Positions 51,520 through 60,493 of a stretch of 64,000 nucleotides of DNA are shown in pieces. The position numbers and the translations under genes are program-made. This DNA comes from JAGNNV01 sp031412915. Its GTDB lineage: Bacteria; Acidobacteriota; Vicinamibacteria; Fen-336; JAGNNV01. Location: NCBI GenBank assembly GCA_031412915.1, contig JANODX010000054.1, positions 15,593 through 79,592 of the forward strand, read 5' to 3'. Below the pieces are notes generated by a model. The model was not told where the DNA came from. It did no database searches and saw nothing but the letters and a program-made list of their open reading frames with translations. Every line of letters begins with the position of its first letter. Positions within the stretch are counted from its first letter, which is position 1.

Positions 51520-53210
51520 CGTCGCGTCTCCAGGATGGCCAGGCCGCGGTCGCGCACCTCCTTGAGCTTCGCGTCATAGCTGCCCAGCTGAGGCGCAAAG
51601 CGCAGAAACTCCAGATCTTCAGCCAGGCTTCGCAAGAGGTCTCCGGTGTCGTCGCTGGGCCATCCTGCTCTCGGTCCAAAGACGGTTTCGAGCGCCCCCG
51701 CAATCCGGGCCGCCGATCGTTCCTTGGTTCCCTTCAGCAGGCTCTCGTCCCGGAGCTCCCGCAGCGCCGCGTCAACCGCGGACTTGTTTCGTAAAGCGGC
51801 CGGGCGGACCGCGGCGCGACGACGCCACATGTAACCCTGGGCAAAAAGCGACACCAGGGCCAAGACCGAAGCCACTGAAGACACATCGCGACTGGCGTGG
51901 TCGAGATCGGCGCGAAGGGCTACCGGGGCGATCGAGCTCTTCGGCGCGTCCGACGAAGTCGACGCCGTGCCTGCAGAGACCAGAATCGGAATCGCCTCCG
52001 TTCTGGCCGTTCGCGCGGTCTGGCTTTCGGGTTCGAAGTAGGGAAAGGAAATCTCGGGTATTTCGTAGGCTCCAACCCTTTCCGGAACGATCACGAACTC
52101 CCACGTTTTGCTGCCTTCGACTCCCTTCCTTGTGGTCTTGAGGTCGGATACGGCGCGGGGCGGAAACACGCGGGCTCCGGCGATATCGAGGCTGGGGGCC
52201 GCGTCGATCCATTTCAGATTGCCTCGGCCCTTCACCTTGAACCGGAAGGTGAGGGCATCACCCAGAACAAGACTCGTTCGGTCGGCCAGGCCCTCCACTT
52301 CGTAGTTCCCCACGGCGCCGCCTTCGGGCGCACCCCCCGGGAGAGGGTCCACCTTGACCTTGAGAATCTTCGTGGTGCGCTCGATCGGCGCGGCCACACC
52401 GAATACGCCTCCGGCCGGGACGAGACGAAGCCGGGCCTCTGGAATTTCGAGAAGCCCGGGTTTGGTGGGAAAGAGGAGTCGCTCGAGAACGGGGTAGCGC
52501 AGGAACGGTTCACCTTGAACCGAGACGTTCTCGCCGGAAGAGTCGTTGCCGGAACGATCGATCTCCTCGGCCCAGAACCCGGGGTACTTGGGAGCTTCGG
52601 CAAACTCCACGCCCGAAAGCGAAACCTGGGTGTAGACGAGGTACGTCACCAGAATGGGTTCACCCACCCGAGCCGCGGGACGCGACAAAGTGGCTTCGAC
52701 AAAGAGTCTTCCTTCCGTGGGAGGGGGTCGCCTCTGGGGCCGGCCAAAGATCTCTTCAAAGGGATCGCGACCTCCAAAGGGGTCTCGCCCAAAAGGATCC
52801 TGGGGCGGCGCGGGGCGGATCGACCCGGAAACGACTTCGATGGCGATGGGGGCGGTCGGCGAATACCCGGGCACGGAAACCGCGCCCACCTCGGCGGCTC
52901 CGGTCTTCTCTGCCCGCAGAACGAAGGAGAGGATCTTCTGCCGCGACATCGAGCCGTTGACGAACGAGATCTGGGTCGACACCGAGGGGCCGGCGAGAAT
53001 TTTCAGGTTCTTGAGGGGGGGAAGGGCCGCATCGAGGCTGGCCGCTTCACCGTCGAGGACGATGGAGACAGTCGTGGTGTCGTCGATGCCGATCTTTCGG
53101 GCATCGATCTCGGTGCGGACCGACCCGCCTTGGGCCAGGGCCATCGAGGCCAGGAGCCCAAGAAGGACGGCCAGCGGCGTCCCCCGACGCGGAGCGCCTT
53201 TCAACACCAT
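51516..53210 (-). CDS. batD: BatD family protein
   Basis: 564 residues. After a signal peptide the large periplasmic region has repeated immunoglobulin-like beta-sandwich modules (VRTEIDARKIGIDDTTTVSI, LFVEATLSRPAARVGEPILV and YEVEGLADRTSLVLGDALTF), which are the hallmarks of BatD. A linker rich in Pro/Phe/Gly (DPFGRDPFGGRDPFEEIFG) lies near 140-160. A single membrane span (VASVLALVSLFAQGYMWRRR) is followed by a cytoplasmic helical tail. It overlaps the BatE-like gene and begins right after the batB/C stop. Confidence 0.9.
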   Translation of the reverse strand: MVLKGAPRRGTPLAVLLGLLASMALAQGGSVRTEIDARKIGIDDTTTVSIVLDGEAASLDAALPPLKNLKILAGPSVSTQISFVNGSMSRQKILSFVLRAEKTGAAEVGAVSVPGYSPTAPIAIEVVSGSIRPAPPQDPFGRDPFGGRDPFEEIFGRPQRRPPPTEGRLFVEATLSRPAARVGEPILVTYLVYTQVSLSGVEFAEAPKYPGFWAEEIDRSGNDSSGENVSVQGEPFLRYPVLERLLFPTKPGLLEIPEARLRLVPAGGVFGVAAPIERTTKILKVKVDPLPGGAPEGGAVGNYEVEGLADRTSLVLGDALTFRFKVKGRGNLKWIDAAPSLDIAGARVFPPRAVSDLKTTRKGVEGSKTWEFVIVPERVGAYEIPEISFPYFEPESQTARTARTEAIPILVSAGTASTSSDAPKSSIAPVALRADLDHASRDVSSVASVLALVSLFAQGYMWRRRAAVRPAALRNKSAVDAALRELRDESLLKGTKERSAARIAGALETVFGPRAGWPSDDTGDLLRSLAEDLEFLRFAPQLGSYDAKLKEVRDRGLAILETRR

Positions 53211-53211
53211 C

Positions 53212-54930
53212 TCACCAGTCCTTTCCCTTGCGCCGCTTGGCCCGCTCGACTTCGAGTTTCTTCTTCTGCTCCATTTTTTCGTTTTGCTCGAGGGCCTTCA
53301 GAAGCTGCATGGCTCGATCCTTCGTCATCCCGGTTTCCTTCTGGAAACGTTCGGATTCGCGTTCCTTCTCGGTCTTCGGTGGATCCTTCTGTCCTTGTGC
53401 CGGAGCGGGCTGTTCTTGCTCCTGTTGCTTGTCCTTCCGGTCGTCCTTCTGGTCCTGCTTGTCTTTCTCCTGGTCCTTCTTCTGCTGCTCGAGCTGGCGC
53501 AGGGCAATCTCCAGGTTGCGACGGGCGCGCGGGTCGTCGGGCCGGAGCCTCAGGGCATCGCGATAGGAAGAAATGGCGGCGGGCAATTGCTGCGTCCCAA
53601 GGTAGGCGTTGCCGAGGTTGTAGTGGCTTTCGAAACCCAGATCGTTCTTCTCCCTCGAAAGGGCGGTGAACGTCTCAATCGCTTCCGGGATCTTCCCCGC
53701 CTTGACCTGAGCCACGGCCTCGTTGAACCTGGTTGCGGGAGAGTTCGGCCGCGCCGTGCGGGCTTTTTCAAACGCCGCCAGAGCCTGTGTCGCATCGCCG
53801 CTTTCATAGGCTTTCAGTCCTTTGTTGGTCTCGCGAGACGGACGGGCCAGGACTTCATCCTTGAGATCGGCGTGCGCCCTGGGAGCCAGAAAGAGCAGGG
53901 CCAGGAGCGCGATCCCGGCTCGCTTCAGCCGCAGGCTTTCGAGGAAGACCGGTCCAAACAGGGCCAGGACGAAGAGAACGAAGGACAGCCCAAGAGGAAT
54001 CTGAAACCTCTCCTTCTTTCGGAACAGGAATTCGCTTGCCGTTTGCTTGTTCTCCATCCCCTCGATGGTGGACGCAATCAGAGAGAGAGCGGTGTCATTC
54101 GCAGAGGCCTGGACAAACCTGCCTCCCGTGGCCTGGGCCAGTCGAAGCAGGCTCTCGGCGCGCAATCGGGAGATGACCGGATCGCCGTTCTCCAGCTTGT
54201 AGCCGTCACGGTTGCCGTTCGCGTCCGTGTTCGGGACGGGGCCGCCCCGAGGGGAGCCCACGCCCACGGTGTGAATGACGACACCCGCCTTCTTCGCGGC
54301 CGCGACCGCCGCGTCCAGGCCGTCCTCCAGGTCTTCGCCATCCGACACCAGGACGATCACACGATTGACGCGACTCGGATCGACGAAAGTGGCGATGCCG
54401 GCCTCGATCCCCGCGAGGAGATTCGATCCGGGCAACGGCACGAACCCCGGTTCCAGGGTCTCCAGAAAGAGCCCGACGGCATCGGCATCGAGGGTCAGCG
54501 GCACCAGGGGATAGGCTTCGCCCTCGAAGGCCACCAGGGAAAATCGATCTCCGGCGAGTCTCGTCATCAATGCGGAGAGAGACTGCCGAGCCAGGAAGAA
54601 GCGATTGGGCGACACATCCTCCACCGACATTGACAGCGAGGTGTCGAGGACCATGGCCACATCGACGCCCGCTCGTTCTACTCGTTCTCTCACGATTCCC
54701 CATTGGGGTCGCGCTAGGGCGAAAACCAGGAGGGTTGCCCCCGCGATGAGGAGACCGCTTCTGAAGGTCTCGACGGGTGGCGGAAATCGCCGCCCTATCC
54801 GCTCGAACATGGAGACGGTGACGACGGTCTCCATTCTTTGGCGGTCCGCGCGACGAACCCGGAGTGCCAACAAGGCGAGGACGGGAATCAACAGGAGGGC
54901 GAAGAGCCAAAGAGGTGAAGCGAGCGTCAT
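53212..54930 (-). CDS. BatB-BatC fusion: VWA domain plus TPR and charged tail
   Basis: 572 residues from the ATG at 54930; an upstream in-frame start would overlap batA. Two N-terminal spans flank a VWA domain with intact MIDAS (VAMVLDTSLSMSVEDVSPNR) and VIVLVSDGEDLEDGLDAAVA. After a third span (about 320) come TPR repeats (GLKAYESGDATQALAAFEKA and SHYNLGNAYLGTQQLPAAIS), then a long low-complexity Lys/Glu/Asp/Gln coil (about 480-572). In most bacteria BatB and BatC are separate; here they are one polypeptide. It starts 8 bases after batA ends. Confidence 0.9.
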   Translation of the reverse strand: MTLASPLWLFALLLIPVLALLALRVRRADRQRMETVVTVSMFERIGRRFPPPVETFRSGLLIAGATLLVFALARPQWGIVRERVERAGVDVAMVLDTSLSMSVEDVSPNRFFLARQSLSALMTRLAGDRFSLVAFEGEAYPLVPLTLDADAVGLFLETLEPGFVPLPGSNLLAGIEAGIATFVDPSRVNRVIVLVSDGEDLEDGLDAAVAAAKKAGVVIHTVGVGSPRGGPVPNTDANGNRDGYKLENGDPVISRLRAESLLRLAQATGGRFVQASANDTALSLIASTIEGMENKQTASEFLFRKKERFQIPLGLSFVLFVLALFGPVFLESLRLKRAGIALLALLFLAPRAHADLKDEVLARPSRETNKGLKAYESGDATQALAAFEKARTARPNSPATRFNEAVAQVKAGKIPEAIETFTALSREKNDLGFESHYNLGNAYLGTQQLPAAISSYRDALRLRPDDPRARRNLEIALRQLEQQKKDQEKDKQDQKDDRKDKQQEQEQPAPAQGQKDPPKTEKERESERFQKETGMTKDRAMQLLKALEQNEKMEQKKKLEVERAKRRKGKDW

Positions 54931-54938
54931 CGGGCTAC

Positions 54939-55961
54939 TCAGACCGGGAGGACGCGCAAGCCGCGCGCCCACAGGAACCCCGCCAGCATCAAAAGCAACG
55001 CGGCGGCGTTCAGGAAAGGGGGAAAGAGCTCTTGGAAACGTCGAAAGGAAACACTCTTGAGCCGGCTGGTTTCGAGCGCGTCGATACGGACAAAAATGTC
55101 TCGAAAACTCGACTCGTCCGTGGCGGAAAAGAAGGCGCCTCCGGTTCGTTCCGCGATTTGCTTCAGGAGCGCCTCGTCGATCGGAACCTCCATGTTCACG
55201 GTCCGAGAAACGATCTGACCGGTGAAGGGGTCCTGGGCTCTTACGGGGATGGGGGCGAGGCCGCCTTTCCCTACGCCAACCGTGTAGATCTTCACCTCCA
55301 TCGCCTTGGCAATATCGGTTGCGGTCGAAGGATCGATTTCACCGCTGTTGTTGGCCCCGTCCGTGACCAGAACCACCAACCTGGTCTTCGATTCAGACTT
55401 GCTCAGTCGCGACAGCGCGGTGGCCAGGCCGGAACCAATCGCGGTGCCATCGGGTAGTCGGTCCAGGGCCACGTTCTCAAGCTGACGAAGCAAGAGGGCT
55501 TGATCCGTGGTGGCTGGAGCCTGGGTGATCGCCCGGCCGGCGAAGATGACCAGACCCACGCGGTCTCGCGTGCGCTTCTTGATGAAGTCCGCGACCACCG
55601 ATTTCGCTACCGCGAGTCGGTTGTCGGGCTGAAAATCCTGAGCGGCCATGGAACCGGAGACGTCGAGGGCCACCACGATGTCGACACCTTCGGTCGTGAG
55701 TTGGTCCCGGCCCAGCCCTTTCTGGGGTCGGGCCAGAGCGATCACAATAAGGGTCAAGGCGAGCGTGACGATCCATTTCGGAAGGGATCGAAACCTGGTC
55801 CGAAGAGTAGTTGGAAGGCTGCTGGCCATGGAAGCTCGAGGAAGGCTGAGGGTGGGCTCGAAGCGCTCCAATCGTCGGGAGAAGAACGCCGCGAGAACGG
55901 GGAGAGGCAGGAGGATCAGCACCCAGGGGGCCTGAAACTGAATCGCCCCAAAGACCATCAT
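54939..55961 (-). CDS. batA: BatA-type VWA membrane protein
   Basis: 340 residues, ATG at 55961 overlapping the upstream stop (ATGA). An N-terminal BatA-like membrane region (PWVLILLPLPVLAAFFSRRL and WIVTLALTLIVIALARPQKG) leads into a VWA domain with MIDAS motif VALDVSGSMAAQDFQPDNR and VLVTDGANNSGEIDPSTATD. A C-terminal span (LNAAALLLMLAGFLWARGLR) anchors the other end. BatA and BatB are the paired VWA proteins of the MoxR/Bat system, associated with envelope stress tolerance in Bacteroides and Francisella. Confidence 0.92.
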   Translation of the reverse strand: MMVFGAIQFQAPWVLILLPLPVLAAFFSRRLERFEPTLSLPRASMASSLPTTLRTRFRSLPKWIVTLALTLIVIALARPQKGLGRDQLTTEGVDIVVALDVSGSMAAQDFQPDNRLAVAKSVVADFIKKRTRDRVGLVIFAGRAITQAPATTDQALLLRQLENVALDRLPDGTAIGSGLATALSRLSKSESKTRLVVLVTDGANNSGEIDPSTATDIAKAMEVKIYTVGVGKGGLAPIPVRAQDPFTGQIVSRTVNMEVPIDEALLKQIAERTGGAFFSATDESSFRDIFVRIDALETSRLKSVSFRRFQELFPPFLNAAALLLMLAGFLWARGLRVLPV

Positions 55962-56890
55962 GCGATCTTCCTGCGGTCGGACTCGCGGGCCTGCTGCTCA
56001 AGTTCGGCCTGTCGGAGCCTGTCGATCCGAGCGAGCACATCCCGCACCAACTGAATCTGGCGGTCCGCATTGGAGGCATCCGAGGAGCCCCCGAATTTCA
56101 CCCGATCGGCTGAGGTTACGAGGTCTCGGAGCGCCACCGCATGGGGCGATGTCCACCCATGGGCTTTCACGAAGGCCAGGGTCTCGGTCGATGTCATCTC
56201 CAGGACGGGTGCTTCCAGGCGTCTTTCGAGATACTGCTTCAGGATCTGAACGAGTTGTATGTAGAACGGCTTGGGCTCGAGAGTGGCGCGGCCAGCGGCG
56301 AGCAGCTCCAGGCCGCTCAGGGCTTCTTCTTCTGGTGACACGGCGGGACAAACCCTCGGATCGACCACGCGCTTCGGGAAGCGGAGACGACGAGCGAGTC
56401 GAAGCATTCCTGCGATCAGAAGCAGGGCCAGCAAACCGTTGGCGATCCAGAAGGCTCTAGCGACCACGACGGGGACCGGAGGTGCCAAGTCGGCGGGGGC
56501 GGCGTTTTTTTCGTTCGGATCCAGGTTCGAGATCACGTTCACTGGAAAAGCCTTGCTCTTCAAGGACCCCGCCGAGCCATCGATCAACTTGTATCTGATC
56601 TCGATCTCGGGAATTGTCCCTTCCTCCCCGATCCCAAACAGCTGGGCGTCGTAGACCGCGACGCCGACGTTGGAGGTTGAGATCTTCGGTTCGATGAGTT
56701 CCACGGAGCCCTTGCTGATTTCCTTCGGAAACTCGTACGTGGTGCCGCTTGGACCCCTGGCCTCGACCGAAACCTGGAACCGTTCGCCGATCGAGACGTT
56801 GGCCTTGCTGGGACGAACTTCGATGGTCGGGGTCAGAATTCCGGCCTGGGCAAGAACCAGGGCCAGCGATGCTCCGAGAAAGGATTTCAC
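55958..56890 (-). CDS. BatD-like single-span protein of the MoxR/Bat operon
   Basis: 310 residues from the GTG at 56890, which overlaps the DUF58 stop (GTGA); the upstream in-frame extension is not credible. A signal peptide (SFLGASLALVLAQAG) precedes a beta-sandwich resembling one BatD module (IEVRPSKANVSIGERFQVSV, GTIPEIEIRYKLIDG). A span near 165-180 (FWIANGLLALLLIAGMLRLA) and a cytoplasmic helical domain (ALSGLELLAAGRATLEPKPF, FYIQLVQILKQYLERRLEA) follow. Proteins in this position (DUF4381-like) are common between DUF58 and batA. It may pair with the larger BatD downstream. Confidence 0.75.
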   Translation of the reverse strand: MKSFLGASLALVLAQAGILTPTIEVRPSKANVSIGERFQVSVEARGPSGTTYEFPKEISKGSVELIEPKISTSNVGVAVYDAQLFGIGEEGTIPEIEIRYKLIDGSAGSLKSKAFPVNVISNLDPNEKNAAPADLAPPVPVVVARAFWIANGLLALLLIAGMLRLARRLRFPKRVVDPRVCPAVSPEEEALSGLELLAAGRATLEPKPFYIQLVQILKQYLERRLEAPVLEMTSTETLAFVKAHGWTSPHAVALRDLVTSADRVKFGGSSDASNADRQIQLVRDVLARIDRLRQAELEQQARESDRRKIA

Positions 56891-57759
56891 CGGCGGCGCT
56901 CCCTTCCCTTGAAGAAGCCCTGCAGGGGGCGATCGTAGGGCTCCGAGGTCGTGAGCGAGAGGGAGTCGATGCCGCACTGCCTCAACCCTCCGCGGGTTTC
57001 ATCGATGCCCAGGGGGGCAAGGGCGGCTCGGATTCCTGGATCGCTGGTGTCGATGACAATCGACGCGCCGGTTTCCGGATCTCTCACGCGAAGAAGCCCT
57101 ACGTCGGGCATCGACGTCTCCCGCGGATCGATGAGGTGAAGGGCGAAGACGTCGTGCTTTCTCCGCAAGGCCGCCAGCGCCTTTTCGTAGCCATGGTCCT
57201 GAAAATCCGAGATCACCGCGACAATTGACCTGCGCTTCAGAATCCCCCGGGCGAAACGGACGGCCTTTTCGATGGAGGTTCCCTTCGACCGGCTCGGGTG
57301 AACCAGGGTGTCGCGCACAATCCGCAAGGCGTGCATTTCTCCGCGGGAGGGCGGAACGAACTTCTCGACCTCGTCCGAAAAAAGCACGGCGCCGACCCGG
57401 TCCTTGTTGGCTACGGCGGAGAAGGCAAGAACTCCCGAAAGCTCGGCGGCCAAATCCCGCTTCACGACGTACCTCGAGCCAAATGAGGAGGATCCGGAGA
57501 TGTCGATCATCAGAAGAAGGGTGAGATCTCGTTCTTCGATGTACTTCTTGACGTGGGGGACTCCCGATCGCGCCGTCACATTCCAGTCGATGGTGCGCAC
57601 GTCATCGCCCGGCTGGTATTCGCGGACCTCGGCAAACTCCATCCCCCGCCCCTTGAAGGCCGCGTGATAGCTGCCCACAATCCCGGATTCGAGGATCAAG
57701 CGCGTGTGCAGCCGGATCCGCCGGATCTTCCGCAACGTCTCTCGATCGAGGGTCGACAC
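56887..57759 (-). CDS. DUF58 domain protein (VWA-like, MoxR partner)
   Basis: 290 residues from a GTG at 57759. The DUF58 signature EVREYQPGDDVRTIDWNVTA sits near residue 45-64, followed by a degenerate VWA fold with LLMIDISGSSSFGS and VAVISDFQDHGYEKALAALR. The family is encoded directly after moxR in nearly all MoxR operons and is thought to be a MoxR client. The first 30 residues (RETLRKIRRIRLHTRLILES) match the family start. Confidence 0.92.
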   Translation of the reverse strand: MSTLDRETLRKIRRIRLHTRLILESGIVGSYHAAFKGRGMEFAEVREYQPGDDVRTIDWNVTARSGVPHVKKYIEERDLTLLLMIDISGSSSFGSRYVVKRDLAAELSGVLAFSAVANKDRVGAVLFSDEVEKFVPPSRGEMHALRIVRDTLVHPSRSKGTSIEKAVRFARGILKRRSIVAVISDFQDHGYEKALAALRRKHDVFALHLIDPRETSMPDVGLLRVRDPETGASIVIDTSDPGIRAALAPLGIDETRGGLRQCGIDSLSLTTSEPYDRPLQGFFKGRERRR

Positions 57760-57792
57760 GTCTTCTTCTCTTCAGCGCCGTAGCTCTGGGGA

Positions 57793-58791
57793 TCAGGGAA
57801 CTTCGACGCGTTCCAGAATTCGATCGACCACGGCTTCGCTGGTCACATTCTCCGCCTCGGCCTCGTAGGTCAGCAGAATGCGATGACGAAGCACGTCGCG
57901 GGCAATCTCTTTCACGTCCTCCGGGACGACGTACCCGCGACCGCGCAGAAACGCCACCGCGCGCGCGGCCTCGGAGAAGGCCAGGGTTCCTCGGGGCGAG
58001 GCGCCAAAGCTGATCAGAGGGGAGAGGTCACCAAGGCCCACTTCGCGAGGCTTTCGGGTGGCGGTGACGATCTCGATTATGTAGTTGCGAACGCGTTCAT
58101 CGAGATGGATGTTGCGGACGAGTCTGGCCAGAGACAGGATCGCGGCCTGATCGAGCCGCTTGGACACGCTGAGTTCGTCGGGCGAGACCAGGAGCATCCG
58201 GTCGAGAATCTGACGCTCCTCCTCCTTCTTCGGATAGTCGATTCGGACCTTCATCAAGAACCGATCGACCTGGGCCTCGGGTAGCGGGTATGTTCCTTCT
58301 TGCTCAATCGGATTCTGGGTAGCAAAGACCAGAAACGGCTCCGGGAGGGGGTACGTCGAGTCTCCGATCGTCACCTGTCGTTCTTGCATGGCCTCGAGCA
58401 AGGCGGACTGGACTTTTGCCGGGGCCCGATTTATCTCGTCCGCCAGCACGAGGTGGGCAAAAACCGGACCCTTCCGAACCGAGAACTCTCCGGATTTCGG
58501 CTGGAAGACCAGCGTTCCCACGAGATCGGCGGGGAGGAGGTCCGGGGTGAACTGAATTCTGGAAAAGCTGAGGTCGAGGACGCGGGAGAATGTCTTGATG
58601 GCCAGCGTCTTGGCCAACCCGGGAACCCCTTCCACCAGGAGGTGCCCGCGGCACAGCAAGGTGATCAGCAACCGATCGACCAGGGCGGCCTGGCCCACAA
58701 TCACCTTCCGGATCTCCGTGGCCGCGGTCTGCACTCGAAGCGACTGCTCGCGCACGACGTCATTCAGTTGAGTGATATCGAGTTCTGTCAT
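57793..58791 (-). CDS. MoxR family AAA+ ATPase
   Basis: 332 residues from the ATG at 58791 (MTELDITQLNDVVREQSLRV); the longer in-frame extension is proline/arginine-rich and unlikely. AAA+ motifs are Walker A GHLLVEGVPGLAKTLAIKTF, Walker B LVLADEINRAPAKVQSALLE, sensor 1 FLVFATQNPIEQEGTYPLPE and the helix-2 insert characteristic of MoxR. MoxR ATPases act as chaperones for VWA-domain proteins. Three VWA-type partners follow in the same operon. Confidence 0.95.
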   Translation of the reverse strand: MTELDITQLNDVVREQSLRVQTAATEIRKVIVGQAALVDRLLITLLCRGHLLVEGVPGLAKTLAIKTFSRVLDLSFSRIQFTPDLLPADLVGTLVFQPKSGEFSVRKGPVFAHLVLADEINRAPAKVQSALLEAMQERQVTIGDSTYPLPEPFLVFATQNPIEQEGTYPLPEAQVDRFLMKVRIDYPKKEEERQILDRMLLVSPDELSVSKRLDQAAILSLARLVRNIHLDERVRNYIIEIVTATRKPREVGLGDLSPLISFGASPRGTLAFSEAARAVAFLRGRGYVVPEDVKEIARDVLRHRILLTYEAEAENVTSEAVVDRILERVEVP

Positions 58792-58838
58792 GGGCCTTGG
58801 TCGGGATGGTTGACGGTGATTTGGGCGGGGGTCGGGAT

Positions 58839-59429
58839 CTAGAAACGGGCGGGTCGGCACGTCACCTGATAGCTCGTCCAGGGCTCGCCACTGCCGAGTA
58901 CGATGTCGTATTGGTCGTTCGAATTGTTGTTGGTCTTGACCGCGACTTCATCCTTCGGGCCCCCCTGGGCAGCGCACAAACCCCGGGTTCGCAAGACGCG
59001 GGCCACTTCTTGAACGTAGGCATCTTCATTTCGGACGCGTCCGCCATCGAAAAGGTCGGGGCGCGACCTCAGAACGTCGGCTTGAGCGGCCTCCACCTGG
59101 GCCTGGAAACTCGGGGCTTCGGCCCGGCAAGGCGACCCGTCGGGCATGGGAGGGAGGGAACACGATCCGGCGGCCGGGGAGGCGCTCGCGACCGGTGACG
59201 CCGTGGGCGACGAGGAAGGGCGAGGGGTGGGAATGGGCGTCGGGGTTGTGGGCAGACCGATGACGATGCTTCCGGTAGGCGCCGGTGAAGGGAGCGTCCC
59301 CACCGGAGGATTCGGGTTGGTGGCAGGGACGTCGACCTGGTCGAGTTTCTTGCACGCGCTCGCGGGGATGAGAAGAAGGACGCTTAGCGCCAGGGCGCGC
59401 CTGCGCACGGCGCAGCGAGATTTTTTCAT
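58839..59429 (-). CDS. Putative lipoprotein with proline/serine-rich linker
   Basis: 196 residues from the ATG at 59429. The signal peptide MKKSRCAVRRRALALSVLLL ends in a lipobox IPASAC, so lipidation at Cys27 is expected. Residues 30-85 form a flexible Pro/Thr/Ser linker (PTTPTPIPTPRPSSSPTASP). The C-terminal 100 residues are a compact cysteine-containing domain (CSLPPMPDGSPCRAEAPSFQ, RGLCAAQGGPKDEVAVKTNN). I do not recognise the family. It lies between queA and moxR in the same run, so it is probably cotranscribed. Confidence 0.7.
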   Translation of the reverse strand: MKKSRCAVRRRALALSVLLLIPASACKKLDQVDVPATNPNPPVGTLPSPAPTGSIVIGLPTTPTPIPTPRPSSSPTASPVASASPAAGSCSLPPMPDGSPCRAEAPSFQAQVEAAQADVLRSRPDLFDGGRVRNEDAYVQEVARVLRTRGLCAAQGGPKDEVAVKTNNNSNDQYDIVLGSGEPWTSYQVTCRPARF

Positions 59430-59443
59430 AGGACCATTGGAGT

Positions 59444-60493
59444 TTAGCCTTCGGCTGCGGCCGAGCCCTGGATGAGCATCGCGTCGCCGTAGCTGTAGAA
59501 CCGGTAGCCGGCTCGGATCGCCTCGGCGTATGCGCGTAGGACGCGTTCCCGTCCGGCAAAGGCCGCAACCAGGAAGAGCAGAGAGGATTTCGGTAGATGG
59601 AAATTCGTTATCAGGACATCGATCGACCGAAATCGGTGACCCGGACGGATGACAAGATCCGTCTCCCCGGACCCCACGGTCAGGCAATTTCCGTGAACCA
59701 CGCTTTCCAGGGCGCGCACCGTGGTCGTCCCCACCGCGATGACGCGATGGCCGCGAGCTTTGGCGGTCGCGTAGGCCTCGGCCGTCTCCTCGGGAACAAG
59801 GAATGTCTCGGGCATGACCCGATGGTTGTCAATGTCTTCAACGTCCACGCGGGCGAACGTGCCGGGGCCCACATGAAGAATGATCTCGCGTATCAGGACG
59901 CCCTTGTCGCGAAGTCGACCCATGAGAGCCTCCGTGAAATGAAGACCGGCGGTCGGGGCGGCGACACTCCCGGCCTCCTGGGCATAGATCGTCTGGTAGC
60001 GATCCCGGTCGAGCGGTCCATCCGCCCGGTCGATGTAGGGGGGAAGGGGCAGTCGACCCAGGGATTGCAGCAGAGCGAGGACGTCGATCGGGCCCTCGAA
60101 CTTCATGGTCCGGGTCCCGCCTGGATGAACCTCCACCACGCGACAGCTCTCGGTTTCCCCGAACCGAACCACCGCACCCTTCTGTAGTCGTCGGCCAGGC
60201 CGGACGAGGGCGCGAAATTCGCCGGCGCGCGTCGGTTCTGGAAAAAGGTACAAAACCTCGGCCCGACCGCCTCCCCGCGTGAACCCCAACAGGCGGGCGG
60301 GAAGGACGCGACTCCGGTTCACGATCAGCAGGTCGCCCGCTCTTAGATGGTCGGCGAGAGACGAGAATCGGCCGTGCTGGACATGCCCGTGTTCTCGGTC
60401 GAGGATCAGGAGTCGAGAAGCGTCTCGCTCCGGCAACGGCGCCTGAGCTATGAGTTCGGGCGGCAGGGCGAAGTCGAAATCCCGCGTCTTCAG
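59444..60493 (-). CDS. queA: tRNA preQ1(34) S-adenosylmethionine ribosyltransferase-isomerase
   Basis: 349 residues with a probable CTG start at 60493. The conserved QueA N-terminus LKTRDFDFALPPELIAQAPL is in frame from that codon; the first ATG/GTG/TTG-type start is a TTG 57 bases further in (60436), which would remove it. The CTG overlaps the ruvB stop as CTGA, matching the NTGA junctions used elsewhere. Family motifs are DLLIVNRSRVLPARL, APTAGLHFTEALMGRL, HVGPGTFARVDVEDIDNH and FHLPKSSLLFLVAAFAGRE. The enzyme makes epoxyqueuosine on tRNA. Confidence 0.93.
   Translation of the reverse strand: MKTRDFDFALPPELIAQAPLPERDASRLLILDREHGHVQHGRFSSLADHLRAGDLLIVNRSRVLPARLLGFTRGGGRAEVLYLFPEPTRAGEFRALVRPGRRLQKGAVVRFGETESCRVVEVHPGGTRTMKFEGPIDVLALLQSLGRLPLPPYIDRADGPLDRDRYQTIYAQEAGSVAAPTAGLHFTEALMGRLRDKGVLIREIILHVGPGTFARVDVEDIDNHRVMPETFLVPEETAEAYATAKARGHRVIAVGTTTVRALESVVHGNCLTVGSGETDLVIRPGHRFRSIDVLITNFHLPKSSLLFLVAAFAGRERVLRAYAEAIRAGYRFYSYGDAMLIQGSAAAEG

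Noticed and set aside
52654..54633. 659-codon plus-strand frame opposite batB/C and batD
   Set aside because: Low-complexity leucine and serine runs arise from the reverse complement of the Lys/Glu-rich tail; the minus-strand proteins are well-supported families.
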